DNA of 64,000 nucleotides from Aquarana catesbeiana. Taxonomy: Eukaryota; Chordata; Amphibia; Anura; Ranidae. A model generated the notes under the pieces. The model searched no databases. It saw only the letters and a program-made list of their open reading frames with translations, and was not told the origin of the DNA. The stretch covers positions 219,606,757-219,670,756 of the forward strand of contig NC_133333.1 in the NCBI RefSeq assembly GCF_042186555.1, read 5' to 3'. Made by a program: the position numbers and the translations under genes. Of the stretch, positions 31,903 to 41,499 are shown one piece after another. Each line of letters starts with the position of its first letter. Within the stretch, counting starts at the first letter, position 1.

Positions 31903-33519
31903 CAGTCAGGTCCATAAATATTGGGACATCGACACAATTCTAATCTTTTTGGCTCTATACACCACCACAATGGATTTGACATGAAACAAACAAGATGTGC
32001 TTTAACTGCAGACTTTCAGCTTTAATTTGAGTGTATTTACATCCAAATCAGGTGAACGGTGTAGGAATTACAACAGTTTGTATATGTGCCTCCCACTTTT
32101 TAAGGGGACAAAAGTAATGGGACAATTGGCTGCTCAGCTGTTCCATGGCCAGGTGTGTGTTATTCCCATATTATCCCATTTACAAGGATAAGATAAAAGG
32201 TCCAGAGTTCATTTCAAGTGTGCTATTTGCATTTGGAATCTGTTGCTGTCAACTCTCAATATGAGATCCAAAGAGCTGTCACTATCAGTGAAGCAAGCCA
32301 TCATTAGGCTGAAAAAACAAAACAAACTCATCAGAGAGATAGCAAAGCATTAGGTGTGGCCAAATCAACTGTTTGGAACATCCTTAAAAAGAAAGAACGC
32401 ACCGGTGAACTCAGCAACACCAAAAGACCCGGAAGAACACAGAAAACAACTGTGGTGGATGACCGAAGAATTCTTTCCCTGGTGAAGAAACCACTCTTCA
32501 CAACAGTTGGCCAGATCAAAAACACTCTCCAGGAGGTAGGTGTATGTGTGTCAAAGTCAACAATCAAGAGAAGACTTCACCAGAGTGAATACAGAGGGTT
32601 CACCACAAGATGTAAATCATTGGTGAACCTCAAAAACAGGAAGGCCAGATTCGAGTTTGCCAAACAACGTCTAAAAAAGCCTTCACAGTTCTGGAACAAC
32701 ATCCTATGGACAGATGAGACCAAGATCAACTTGTACCAGAGTGATGGGAAGAGAAGAGTATGAAGAAGGAAAGGAACTGCTCATGATCCAAAGCATACCA
32801 CCTCATCAATGAAGCATGGTGGTGGTAGTGTCATGGCGTGGGCATGTATGGCTGCCAATGGAATTGGTTCTCTTGTATTTATTGATGATGTGACTTCTGA
32901 CAAAAGCAGCAGGATGAATTCTGAAGTGTTTCAGGCAATATTATCTGCTCATATTCAGCAAAATGCTTCAGGACTCATTGGACGGCGCTTCACAGTGCAG
33001 ATGGACAATGACCGAAGCATACTGCGAAAGCAACCAAAGAGTTTTTTAAGGGAAAGTAGTGGAATGTTATGCAATGGCCAAGTCAATCACCTGATCCGAA
33101 TCCGATTGAGCATGCATTTCACTTGCTGAAGACAAAACTGAAGGGAAAATGCCCCAAGAACAAGCAGGAACTGAAGACAGTTGCAGTAGAGGCCTGGCAG
33201 AGCATCACCAGGGATGAAACCCAGCGTCTGGTGAAGTCTATGCGTTCCAGACTTCAGGCTGTAATTGACTGCAAAGGATTTGCAACCAAGTAATAAAAAG
33301 TGAAAGTTTGATGGATGATTGTTAATATGTCCCATTACTTTTGGTCCCTTAAAAAGTGGGAGGCACATATACTGTTGTAATTCCTACACCGTTCACCTGA
33401 TTTGGATGTAAATACCCTCAAATTAAAGCTGAAAGTCTGCAGTTAAAGCACATCTTGTTCATTGGTGGTGTATAGAGCCAAAAAGATTAGAATTGTGTCG
33501 ATATTTATGGACCTGACTG
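31903..33519 (+). mobile_element. Fourth Tc1-like transposon, complete ends
   Basis: Exact TA duplications (31901-31902 and 33520-33521) flank 1617 bp. It begins CAGTCAGGTCCATAAATATT and ends with its inverse. The left inverted repeat (31903-32124) is about 30 bp longer than the right (33328-33519); the right lacks a TGGGACA-containing block and about 20 bp near CACCACC. The inner ends are AAGTAATGGGACA and TGTCCCATTACTT. Confidence 0.95.
32261..33293 (+). pseudogene. Tc1-like transposase pseudogene (DD34E type)
   Basis: The relic starts at ATG 32261 (MRSKELSLSVKQAIIRLKK) and ends at the TAA at 33291-33293. A one-base change near 32350 shifts the frame inside the first helix-turn-helix. The frame then stays open through VAKSTVWNILKKKERTG and the GRTQKT linker until a TGA at 32761-32763 stands where the family has Trp. 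After it MKHGGGSVMAWACMAANG continues in the same frame. One base is lost near 33012 just after the second catalytic Asp (33004-33006). The first Asp (32713-32715, WTDETK) and the Glu (33108-33110, NPIEHAF) are kept. Three lesions make it inactive. Confidence 0.92.
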
Positions 33520-33521
33520 TA

Positions 33522-35069
33522 GTTATGGAAATTCTGTAGGATTCCATGCAAAGGCATTGCAGAGTGTCTGTGTGGGTCCCTTACCTATGGTTTACGCAAC
33601 ACAACAGAACTACATAGTAAGTACCCTACTTACGAACAAATTCAGTTCTAGGAGCTCGTGCGTAAGTCCAACAAAGATCAGTGATGGAAGACAAAGGCTG
33701 CCAGCGCTGATCAGTGTGTTCTGGTTGGGGGAGTCCCCCTGTCAGAAGGCAATAGAACAGCTGGGGAGATCGCTGCGCCAAAATTGCTTGTGTTGGTATG
33801 GCAATCTGTCAGGTTTTTTTTTGTTCAGCCTGCTGGGTTGAATGAAAACAAACTGTGCAAATCTACACACATTGAAAGTTTGCAACTCGAAGGTTCATAT
33901 GTAGGGGGTCTTACTGTATTGATTTTGGTATCGATGACCACTATATTCAAATAAGGTGGATCTGAGGTATCAATCAGGATTCCTTCAAGAGTTAATATTT
34001 ACCAGAGCATTGAGCAACCATTTCTAGAGTGTTACTTTAAGCATGAATTCGGTTGGATCAAAATGATATGAACCTTGAAATGCATAACTTATGTAAGGAT
34101 ATCAAGCTTGGAACTGACAAAAGATACATTTGGATGACTGCTTGAGGCAATATCTTCCTCAGATTATTTCAGCAATAGTAGGTTTATAGAGCTGAAATTT
34201 ATACATAAGACTTGCTTTACTCCACGCAGGCTCTCCACTTTATTCTTGTAGCAATATGGACTACAATTACAATAGCTATTCCCTGCCCTGTCTGAATGTT
34301 TATTGTCCCTCTAGTGCCCAGAGTTACTGGACTGACATCATATTCGTGAGCCCAACCAAAGGGATTGCGGGACTGATAGTTCCATAAGATGGCTGTTTGC
34401 CTGCATGACTGCATGACCACCTCTATAGTGCAGCAACTCACGCTTCGTGTTCCACAACGGGTGATAGCCACAAGCGGATCCGCAGCCAGGACATCCATCT
34501 CGGATTCACTAGCTGGAAGACATCGAATCGGTCTAGACGTTGGTGAGAGGGCCACTGCCCATCTTTGCAAACCTTTCCTTTGTTGTTTCACTGGGACACT
34601 GTGCACAGACAGCTTTACTTTGGGAACATTTACTGCACCTTTATTTGAACACCTTACATAAGCATCTTTAGCTACAGTCATCATCAGATATACTACCACT
34701 CTGCTACTACACCTTATCAGTTACAATTAAATTAGCTCTGACTGCCAGTGAAGACCATCAGATCTGCAACGGGGACATTCTGTCATTGCTATTTAAAGGG
34801 CCCTTACACCATCCATGTTTAGCTTCACCTCTCATTAGGATCAAAGGTTAAACAGGCCGCCCTGGGTTTCTCTTTCTAGAAGTATTGTCATAATTGGTAC
34901 TTAACCCTTGCTTATCCTTTCAGGTTATGTGGTACTCCATTGTACATATGTGTATATAATAACCTGTTTGCCAACTGTCTTAACTGGCATTTTCCTGAGG
35001 AGTCACGCAACTGAGTTTGTGCTGTTATCCCAAGTTCAGTTGAACCATTACCTCCTTTGTACAACCTTA
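33522..35069. other. Unassigned non-coding stretch, 1.5 kb
   Basis: No repeats with partners here and no splice-flanked coding frame. The longest frame (160 codons, minus, 34217-34699) has no recognisable domain and no support. Confidence 0.35.
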
Positions 35070-35319
35070 GTCCCGGTTCACACAGGGGCAGCACGACTTG
35101 CAGGTCGCGGCACACGACTTCAGCGGCGACTTGCAAAACAACTTCTGTATAGAAGTCAATGCAAGTCACCTGAAGTCGCCCCAGAAATGCTACAGGAACC
35201 TTTTTCTAAGTCGGAGCGACTTGCGTCGCTCCTATTAGAACGGTTCCGTAGTACAGAACGGGAGGCGACTTGTCAGGTGGCTAGGTCGCCTGACAAGTCG
35301 CCCTTGTGTGAACCGGCAC
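35070..35319. mobile_element. Small PIF/Harbinger-like MITE, GTGCCGGTTCACAC ends
   Basis: Exact TTA duplications (35067-35069 and 35320-35322) flank 250 bp. GTCCCGGTTCACACA is inverted at the right as TGTGTGAACCGGCAC. The interior carries GGCGACTTG and CAAGTCGCC repeats that pair. Confidence 0.82.
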
Positions 35320-35322
35320 TTA

Positions 35323-36166
35323 TCTTCACCGAAGTATTCCAGTAAACGTTAACAGATTATAGACGTATTGAGTGTTGTCTTATTACTTAAAGGTGTTGCA
35401 ATGATGTCTGAACTCAAAGTGTCAGGTGGGTTGGAATGTTTACAGGGTCATGGCGATGCAGATGAGCAGGTAAATCCAAGCAGTCCCCAAGGGGGCCGTG
35501 CTACATCAATCAAACCACTGTGCACAGGATGGCAGACCGAGCCGAGCACTTTCCATATGATGTGGACATGTCCCCAGCTTTGACCTGTCCTGTTAGGAGT
35601 GGTGGACACTATTAGTGGTGTTATTGGACAGACTCTGGGGTTGGATCCCTAGGGTGATGCTCCTAGGAGAGGTGGACAAGGTTGAGGTAGGCCCCTATAG
35701 GGAGCTGTTTATTTTCCATGCAGATTTTTTATGCAAGGAGAATAAACTCTACTTAATAGAAAGTTCCCATTCCTCCAATAGTATCTACCGGGCAGACAAC
35801 CATTAATAGGATTTTTCCTATCTACAAAATTAGAAACTGCCTGAGAAAGTTCATTAAAATATGGAGGACTTGAATACATCCTGGGGGATCTTCCTGTAGC
35901 CTTATTTCTACTACACAGATAGAATAAAATTTGGCCCGTTCAGCAGGGAACGGCCAAATATCGATCAGTGTGTGGCCGTCCCTGTTTGACAGTAGTCAAT
36001 CGATAGATCAACTTCTGTTGAATGGACAAGTTGGAAAACTTTTTTCGATCAGCCGCTGCAGCAGCTGATCAGTGTATTCTGACAGAGTCGAATAGAAGCA
36101 AGGCATTGTGATTTCAAGCGTTTGCACAGCCATCGCAAAATAATCCCTATAATTTGCCTAACACTT
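35323..36166. other. Unassigned non-coding stretch
   Basis: Includes 35930-36070, where TTGGCCCGTTCAGCAGGG and CGATCAG words resemble decayed short MITEs (compare 41430-41475). No coding signal. Confidence 0.35.
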
Positions 36167-36387
36167 ACTTTCCTTCTTTCTTTCTCTCTTTCTCTTTTAC
36201 TCTTTCTTTCTCTCTCTTTTTCTCTTTCTCTCTATCTTTTTTCTCTCTTTCTTTCTCTCTTTTTCTCTACCTCTCTCGTTTTCTCTCTTTCTCTCTCTTT
36301 ATTTCCTTCCTTTCTTTCTCTCTTTTGTTCTCTCTCTTTCTCTTCTATAATCCCTATAATTTGCCTAATACTTTCTTTCTTTTCTTA

Positions 36388-36420
<33 letters not shown>

Positions 36421-36439
36421 CCTCTCTTTTTTCTCTCTC
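36167..36439. repeat. CTTT/CT-rich microsatellite
   Basis: Polypyrimidine on the plus strand, in two blocks separated by a copy of ATAATCCCTATAATTTGCCT, which also precedes the first block (36140-36160). That suggests a tandem duplication of the tract with its flank. Phe-Ser-Leu open frames are artefacts. Confidence 0.95.
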
Positions 36440-37287
36440 GCTGCAATTTTGCATTATGGGACCACGCCGGAACTACGAGCCTAGTGTTTGCTTTGCAGTT
36501 TCAGTGCAGTCCCTTTCACTTACACAGTAGAGTTTGATGCATTAAAACGGATGTACTGTGATGTGGTCCCACCAGTATGCACTCACCAAACAGTACCCTA
36601 CGCACTTGTAGGTGGGCGGTCGTGGGTGGTAAAAATGTGGGTCAACCACCTGTTTTTACCACCCTTGTCAAAGGAACCTAACAGTTCCCAAAAACCAATA
36701 GCTAATGTCACAAAGGCTAACAATATTTATAAAACTGTCATATTGGAAATTTGAATTTGATATCACTTTATATATACAAAACAAGTTACATTTTTTTCAT
36801 AATCTTATTTGGGAATAGAATTATTGATAGCCTAGCAACCATAAACTAAGAATTCAATGTTTAACATTAATGCTGATATGTACAAGTAAATTCCTTCCTT
36901 ACCTAAACTGTAGACACATTCTCACTGGAACCTGCAACCTGAAAATAAACCTGATTAGAGCAGTGATCATTTATACTGAAAATATGAATTATACATGCTC
37001 AAAATTAAGCAGACAGAATCACAGCACATCTTCAGCTGTTCTTACAGGGCTGGGAAATGTGACATTGAGTTCAGACAGGGGCGACAGATTAAATATGTAA
37101 AGAAATCCCAAGTTCTGATATTTAAAAGTTTCAATTACAAATAAACAGAGTGTGAGCTAAAGTTCTTCATTATGAGGATGAGCTGCTGGCAGTGTTTTTC
37201 CTTTGAGATCACTGACACAAAGTCAATTGAGCATCAGAAAATATATCTCCCGAACAAAAGAGCTTTATCTCCGGTGGCCATCTCTTT
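36440..37287. other. Unassigned non-coding stretch
   Basis: Nothing recognised on either strand. Confidence 0.35.
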
Positions 37288-37438
37288 AGATTGTAAACTA
37301 GTTGTAAGCAGAATTGTCCATTTGACTGTTTCTTACAAGGTTTCATTTCTTGTATGATTATTTAGGGAGTACAAAGAGCCAAGTAATTTGTCAGTGCTGT
37401 ATAAATTATTATTAATAATGATAATAATAATAAAAATG
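37288..37438 (+). mobile_element. Old LINE 3'-tail fragment
   Basis: TAGATTGTAAACTAGTTG near the start and GTCAGTGCTGTATAAATTAT followed by (AAT)n at the end match the layout of L2/CR1-type 3' tails. Strongly diverged. Confidence 0.6.
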
Positions 37439-37555
37439 AGTACAATCAGGGTTTTTTCAGAGTAGATGCAGGTATGCACATCCCCATTGTCAAATCCCCT
37501 CACCTTCCCAGGGAGAAAAGCAAAGTGGTAGTTGTGGTCAGGGCTTAGAATTGCG

Positions 37556-39330
37556 TACAAGGCTCAGGAGTGCATAGTGCGCAGGGTTCAGAAATGTGTA
37601 CTGCACAGGGCTCAGGAGTGCATAGTGCGCAGGGTTCAGAAGTGTGTACTGCACAGGGCTCAGGAGTGCATAGTGCTCAGGGTTCAGAAGTGTGTACTGC
37701 ACAGGGCTCAGGAGTGCATAGTGCGCAGGGTTCAGAAGTGTGTACTGCACAGGGCTCAGGAGTGCATAGTGCGCAGGGTTCAGAAGTGTGTACTGCACAG
37801 GGCTCAGGAGTGCATAGTGTGCAGGGTTCAGAAGTGTGTACTGCACAGGGCTCAGGGGTGTATACTGCACAGGGCTCAGGAGTGTGCACTGCACAGGGCT
37901 CAGGAGTGTGCACTGCACAGGGCTCAGGGGTGTGTACTGCACAGGGCTCAGGGGTGTATACTGCACAGGGCTCAGGAGTGTGTACTGCACAGGGCTCAGG
38001 AGTGCATAGTGTGCAGGGTTCAGAAGTGTGTACTGCACAGGGCTCAGGAGTGCATAGTGTGCAGGGTTCAGAAGTGTGTACTGCACAGGGCTCAGGGGTG
38101 TGTACTGCACAGGGCTCAGGGGTATATACTGCACAGGGCTCAGGAGTGTATACTGCACAGGGCTCAGGAGTGTATACTGCACAGGGCTCAGGAGTGTATA
38201 CTGCACAGGGCTCAGGAGTGTATACTGCACAGAGCTCAGAAGTGTGTACTGCACAGGGCTCAGGGGTATGTACTGCACAGGGCTCAGGGGTGTGTACTGC
38301 ACAGGGCTCAGGGGTGTGTACTGCACAGGGCTCAGGGGTGTGTACTGCACAGGGCTCAGGGGTGTGTACTGCACAGGGTTCAGGAGTGTGTACTGCACAG
38401 GGCTCAGGGGTGTGTACTGCACAGAGCTCAGAAGTGTGTACTGCACAGGGCTCAGGGGTGTGTACTGCACAGGGCTCAGGGGTGTGTACTGCACAGAGCT
38501 CAGGAGTGTGTACTGCACAGGGCTCAGGGGTGTGTACTGCACAGGGCTCAGGGGTGTGTACTGCACAGGGTTCAGGAGTGTGTACTGCACAGAGCTCAGG
38601 AGTGTGTACTGCACAGGGCTCAGGAGTGTGTACTGCACAGGGCTCAGGAGTGTGTACTGCACAGGGCTCAGGGGTGTGTACTGCACAGGGCTCAGGAGTG
38701 TGTACTGCACAGGGCTCAGGGGTGTGTACTGCACAGGGCTCAGGGGTGTGTACTGCACAGGGTTCAGGAGTGTGTACTGCACAGAGCTCAGGAGTGTGTA
38801 CTGCACAGGGCTCAGGAGTGTGTACTGCACAGGGCTCAGGTGTGTACTGCACAGAGCTCAGGAGTGTGTACTGCACAGGGCTCAGGGGTGTGTACTGCAC
38901 AGAGCTCAGGAGTGTGTACTGCACAGGGCTCAGGGGTGTGTACTGCACAGGGCTCAGGGGTGTGTACTGCACAGGGCTCAGGAGTGTGTACTGCACAGGG
39001 CTCAGGAGTGTGTACTGCAGAGCTCAGGAGGGTTTACTGCACAGAGCTCAGGAGTGTGTACTGCACAGGGTTTAGGAGTGTGTACTGCGCAGAGCTCAGG
39101 AGTGTGCATTGTGCAGGGCTCAGGAGTGTGTATTGTGCAGGCTCAGGAGTGTGTATTGTTCAGGGCTCAGGAGTGTGTATTGTGCAGGACTGAAGCCTGT
39201 GTATCAAACAGTGCACAGGGCTCAATATTATGTAATACACAGGGCTCAGGAGTGCGTACCATGCAGGACTCAGGAGTGTGTACTGAACAAGGCACAGAGC
39301 TAAAGAGTGTGTACTGCTGTACTGCACAAG
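37556..39330. repeat. Large 24-bp minisatellite TGTGTACTGCACAGGGCTCA-GGAG
   Basis: About 74 units in 1.8 kb. The first 300 bp has a 48-bp higher-order unit in which one 24-mer reads GTGCATAGTGCGCAGGGTTC and the next GTGTGTACTGCACAGGGCTC. After about 39090 the array decays and fades by 39480. Because 24 is a multiple of 3, several frames on both strands stay open for over 400 codons (up to 553). Those are low-complexity readings such as CVLHRAQE and AVHTPEPC, with no start context and no other coding sign. Confidence 0.97.
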
Positions 39331-39539
39331 GCTAAGAAGTGCATATAGTACAGGGCTCAGAAGTGTTTATAGAACATGTCTTGGGAGTGGATTATATGCA
39401 GGGCTCAGTAATGCACATTGCGCAGGTTGCAGGGGTGTGTATCACACAGAGCACAGGAGTGGATAACACACGAACAAGTGTGCAACCAAAAGTTATCTTC
39501 TCTCCCCAAATCCCCCTTGTTCTAAAAAGGATAATGTTC

Positions 39540-39705
39540 CTTTACTGTGCTGGAAGGAGCAATAGGTCTGTATTTTGCTGGAAGGAGCACTGTTCCTGCA
39601 CTATGCTGGAAGGAGCACTGTTCCTGTACTGAGCTGGAAGGAGCACTGTTCCTGTACTGAGCTGGAAGGAGCACTGTTCCTGTACTGTGCTGGAAGGAGC
39701 ATTAT
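39540..39705. repeat. 28-bp minisatellite GCTGGAAGGAGCACTGTTCC, part 1
   Basis: Five or six units ending in TGTACTGA or TGTACTGT. It continues at 40038-40135 after a LINE insertion. Confidence 0.9.
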
Positions 39706-40037
39706 TATTATTATACAGGATTAATATAGCGCCCACAGGTTACGCATCGCTTTACAATATAAAAAGCAGACAATACAGTTATAATACAATAAGATACAAG
39801 AGGATTAAGAGGGCCCTGCTCAGAAGAGCTTACAATCTAATAGGGTGGGGCAGGTGGTACAAAAGGTTGTAACTGCGGGGAATGAGCTGATGGAAGTGGT
39901 AGAAGATTAGTTGGAGACGTTATAGGCTTTCCTGAAGAGATGAGTTTTCAGGGATCGCCTGAAGGTAGCAAGAGTAGGGGATAGCTGGACCGGTGGAGGT
40001 CGCAAGTTCTCCAGAGGCTCTGGAGAAATCCTGGAGA
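39706..40037 (-). mobile_element. L2-type LINE 3' fragment
   Basis: Read on the minus strand it encodes the end of the reverse-transcriptase polyprotein (LSPTLATFRRSLKTHLF, stop at 39907-39909), then a 3' untranslated part with AGATTGTAAGCTCTTCTGAG, GGGCGCTATATTAATCCTG and a (TAA)n tail at 39706-39718. It is severely 5'-truncated. The insertion lies in the 28-bp minisatellite. Confidence 0.85.
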
Positions 40038-40135
40038 CAAACATTGTTCCTGCACTGTGCTGAAAGGAGCACTGTTCCTGTTCTCTGGCAGAAGAAGCCC
40101 TGTTCCTATGCTGTTGTGTAAGGAGGACGGTTCCT
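40038..40135. repeat. 28-bp minisatellite, part 2
   Basis: ATTGTTCCTGCACTGTGCTG and AAAGGAGCACTGTTCCTG continue the array of 39540-39705 with more drift. Confidence 0.8.
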
Positions 40136-40541
40136 GTACTGACAGGTCTTGTTTTCATGTTCTGACATTTCATTTTAGAACATCTGAACTCTTCCAATAG
40201 CAGTGGATTAGAAATTCATTTTCTGGCATTTCAGAAACAATCTTGGCTGGCAGAACATTTTATCGGTGAAATAACACAGAGACGCTCACAGAGATTCCCA
40301 GGCATTTAGTAGCTCGCAGGTTAGAATCCCGCAGCTCACAGCCTGCATCCAGTGTACCGAGCCTCTTCCAGATGATGCCACCAAACCCGCAGGACCTGGA
40401 GGACCCCCGGTCACATGCAATCTTTATTGTGTGAGCAATATTACACTTTTTTTGTCCTAATATCTCTGAATATTTATAAAGAAAATCTTCAAAATAAAGG
40501 AGAAAAGCATATTTGTTGTGCATATTTTATTTGTATCTTTA
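40136..40541. other. Unassigned non-coding stretch
   Basis: Nothing recognised. Confidence 0.35.
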
Positions 40542-40734
40542 GGCTGGCCATACATTATTCAATTTTCTTGTTCAATTTTCTTTTAGTTTTACCAAAACCA
40601 CATAATATGAGGTCAGACCTAAACACTTTCAATTTGTATGCGATCAGGAAGGCTCTTGCACTAGGTAGTTGAAGGTAAATCTAAAAGAAATTGAATATGA
40701 AAATGATATAATGTATGGCCAGTTTTAGGACCAA
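40542..40734. mobile_element. Small TTA-flanked foldback MITE, GGCTGGCCATACATTA ends
   Basis: TTA at 40539-40541 and 40735-40737. GGCTGGCCATACATTATT is inverted as ATAATGTATGGCCAGTT, and the pairing continues through CAATTTTC. A related right end (CATGTATGGCCAGCTTA) is seen at 41455-41471. Confidence 0.75.
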
Positions 40735-40874
40735 TACACTAGACTTGGGCAGAGAGATTCTTTTTAGTGATTCGAATCATTTGGATCAGTTCAGTGAAAT
40801 GATTCAAATCACTGAATCGACACACGACTCATTTCCTTCAGGTTACGGTTAAGGATCATGAACTTGTTGAGTCA

Positions 40875-41293
40875 GACCCCTTTCACACTGGAGCGGTTTT
40901 CAGGCGGTATTGCGCTAAAAATACCGCCTGAAAACCGCCCCTAAACAGCCTCCGCTGTTTGTTAAGTGTGAAAGCCCGAGGGCTTTCACACTGAAGAGGT
41001 GCGCAGGCAGGGCAGTGAAAAAAGTCCTGCAAACCGCTTTTTTGGAGCGGTGAAGGAGCGGTGTATTCACCGCTCCTTCACCGCTCCTGCCGATTGAAAT
41101 CAATGGAACAGCGCGGCAATACCGCGGCTATAGCCGCGCTGTACGAGGGATTTTAACCCTTTTTCGGCCGCCAGCGGGGGTTAAAACCGCCCCGCTAGCG
41201 GCCGAATACCGCTGCAAGAACGACGGTACAGCAGCGCTAAAAATAGCGCTGTTGTACCGCCGACGCCCCCACCGCACCAGTGTGAAAGGGGCC
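40875..41293. mobile_element. PIF/Harbinger-like MITE, family GGCCCCTTTCACACTG, copy 3
   Basis: The exact 3-bp duplication TCA (40872-40874 and 41294-41296) flanks it. GACCCCTTTCACACTGG is inverted as CCAGTGTGAAAGGGGCC. An inner symmetric part, AGTGTGAAAGCCCGAGGGCT, marks the middle. The TCA target departs from TWA but keeps the 3-bp length. Confidence 0.85.
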
Positions 41294-41499
41294 TCATTGT
41301 ATTCTGACAGCGGGGGAGACTTCTCTGCCAGCAGATTACACCGATCAGCGAGTGGAGAACATCCGACAGGGCGGTTGTACAGAAGCGGATCAGCAGATTT
41401 GCCTCATTGTACAACCTCCCTGCCCATACATGGATCGAAATTTGGCCAGTTCAGCATGTATGGCCAGCTTAAGGGGGAGGGGTCTGTACTTGCAGTTGC

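Noticed and set aside
6390..33519. All four Tc1-like relics point the same way
   Set aside because: Four in one direction can readily arise by chance, and the elements are of different lineages and ages.
34217..34699. 160-codon minus-strand frame in single-copy-looking DNA
   Set aside because: Average composition, no domain, no splice or start context. Such a frame is expected by chance in this much sequence.
36122..36537. 120-127 codon Phe-Ser-Leu-rich frames resembling membrane segments
   Set aside because: They are translations of a (CTTT)n/(CT)n tract.
37532..39335. Open frames of 419-553 codons on the plus strand and 430-439 on the minus strand
   Set aside because: They are readings of a 24-bp tandem repeat whose length is a multiple of three. 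Several frames on both strands are open at once, composition is monotonous, and there is no start or splice context.
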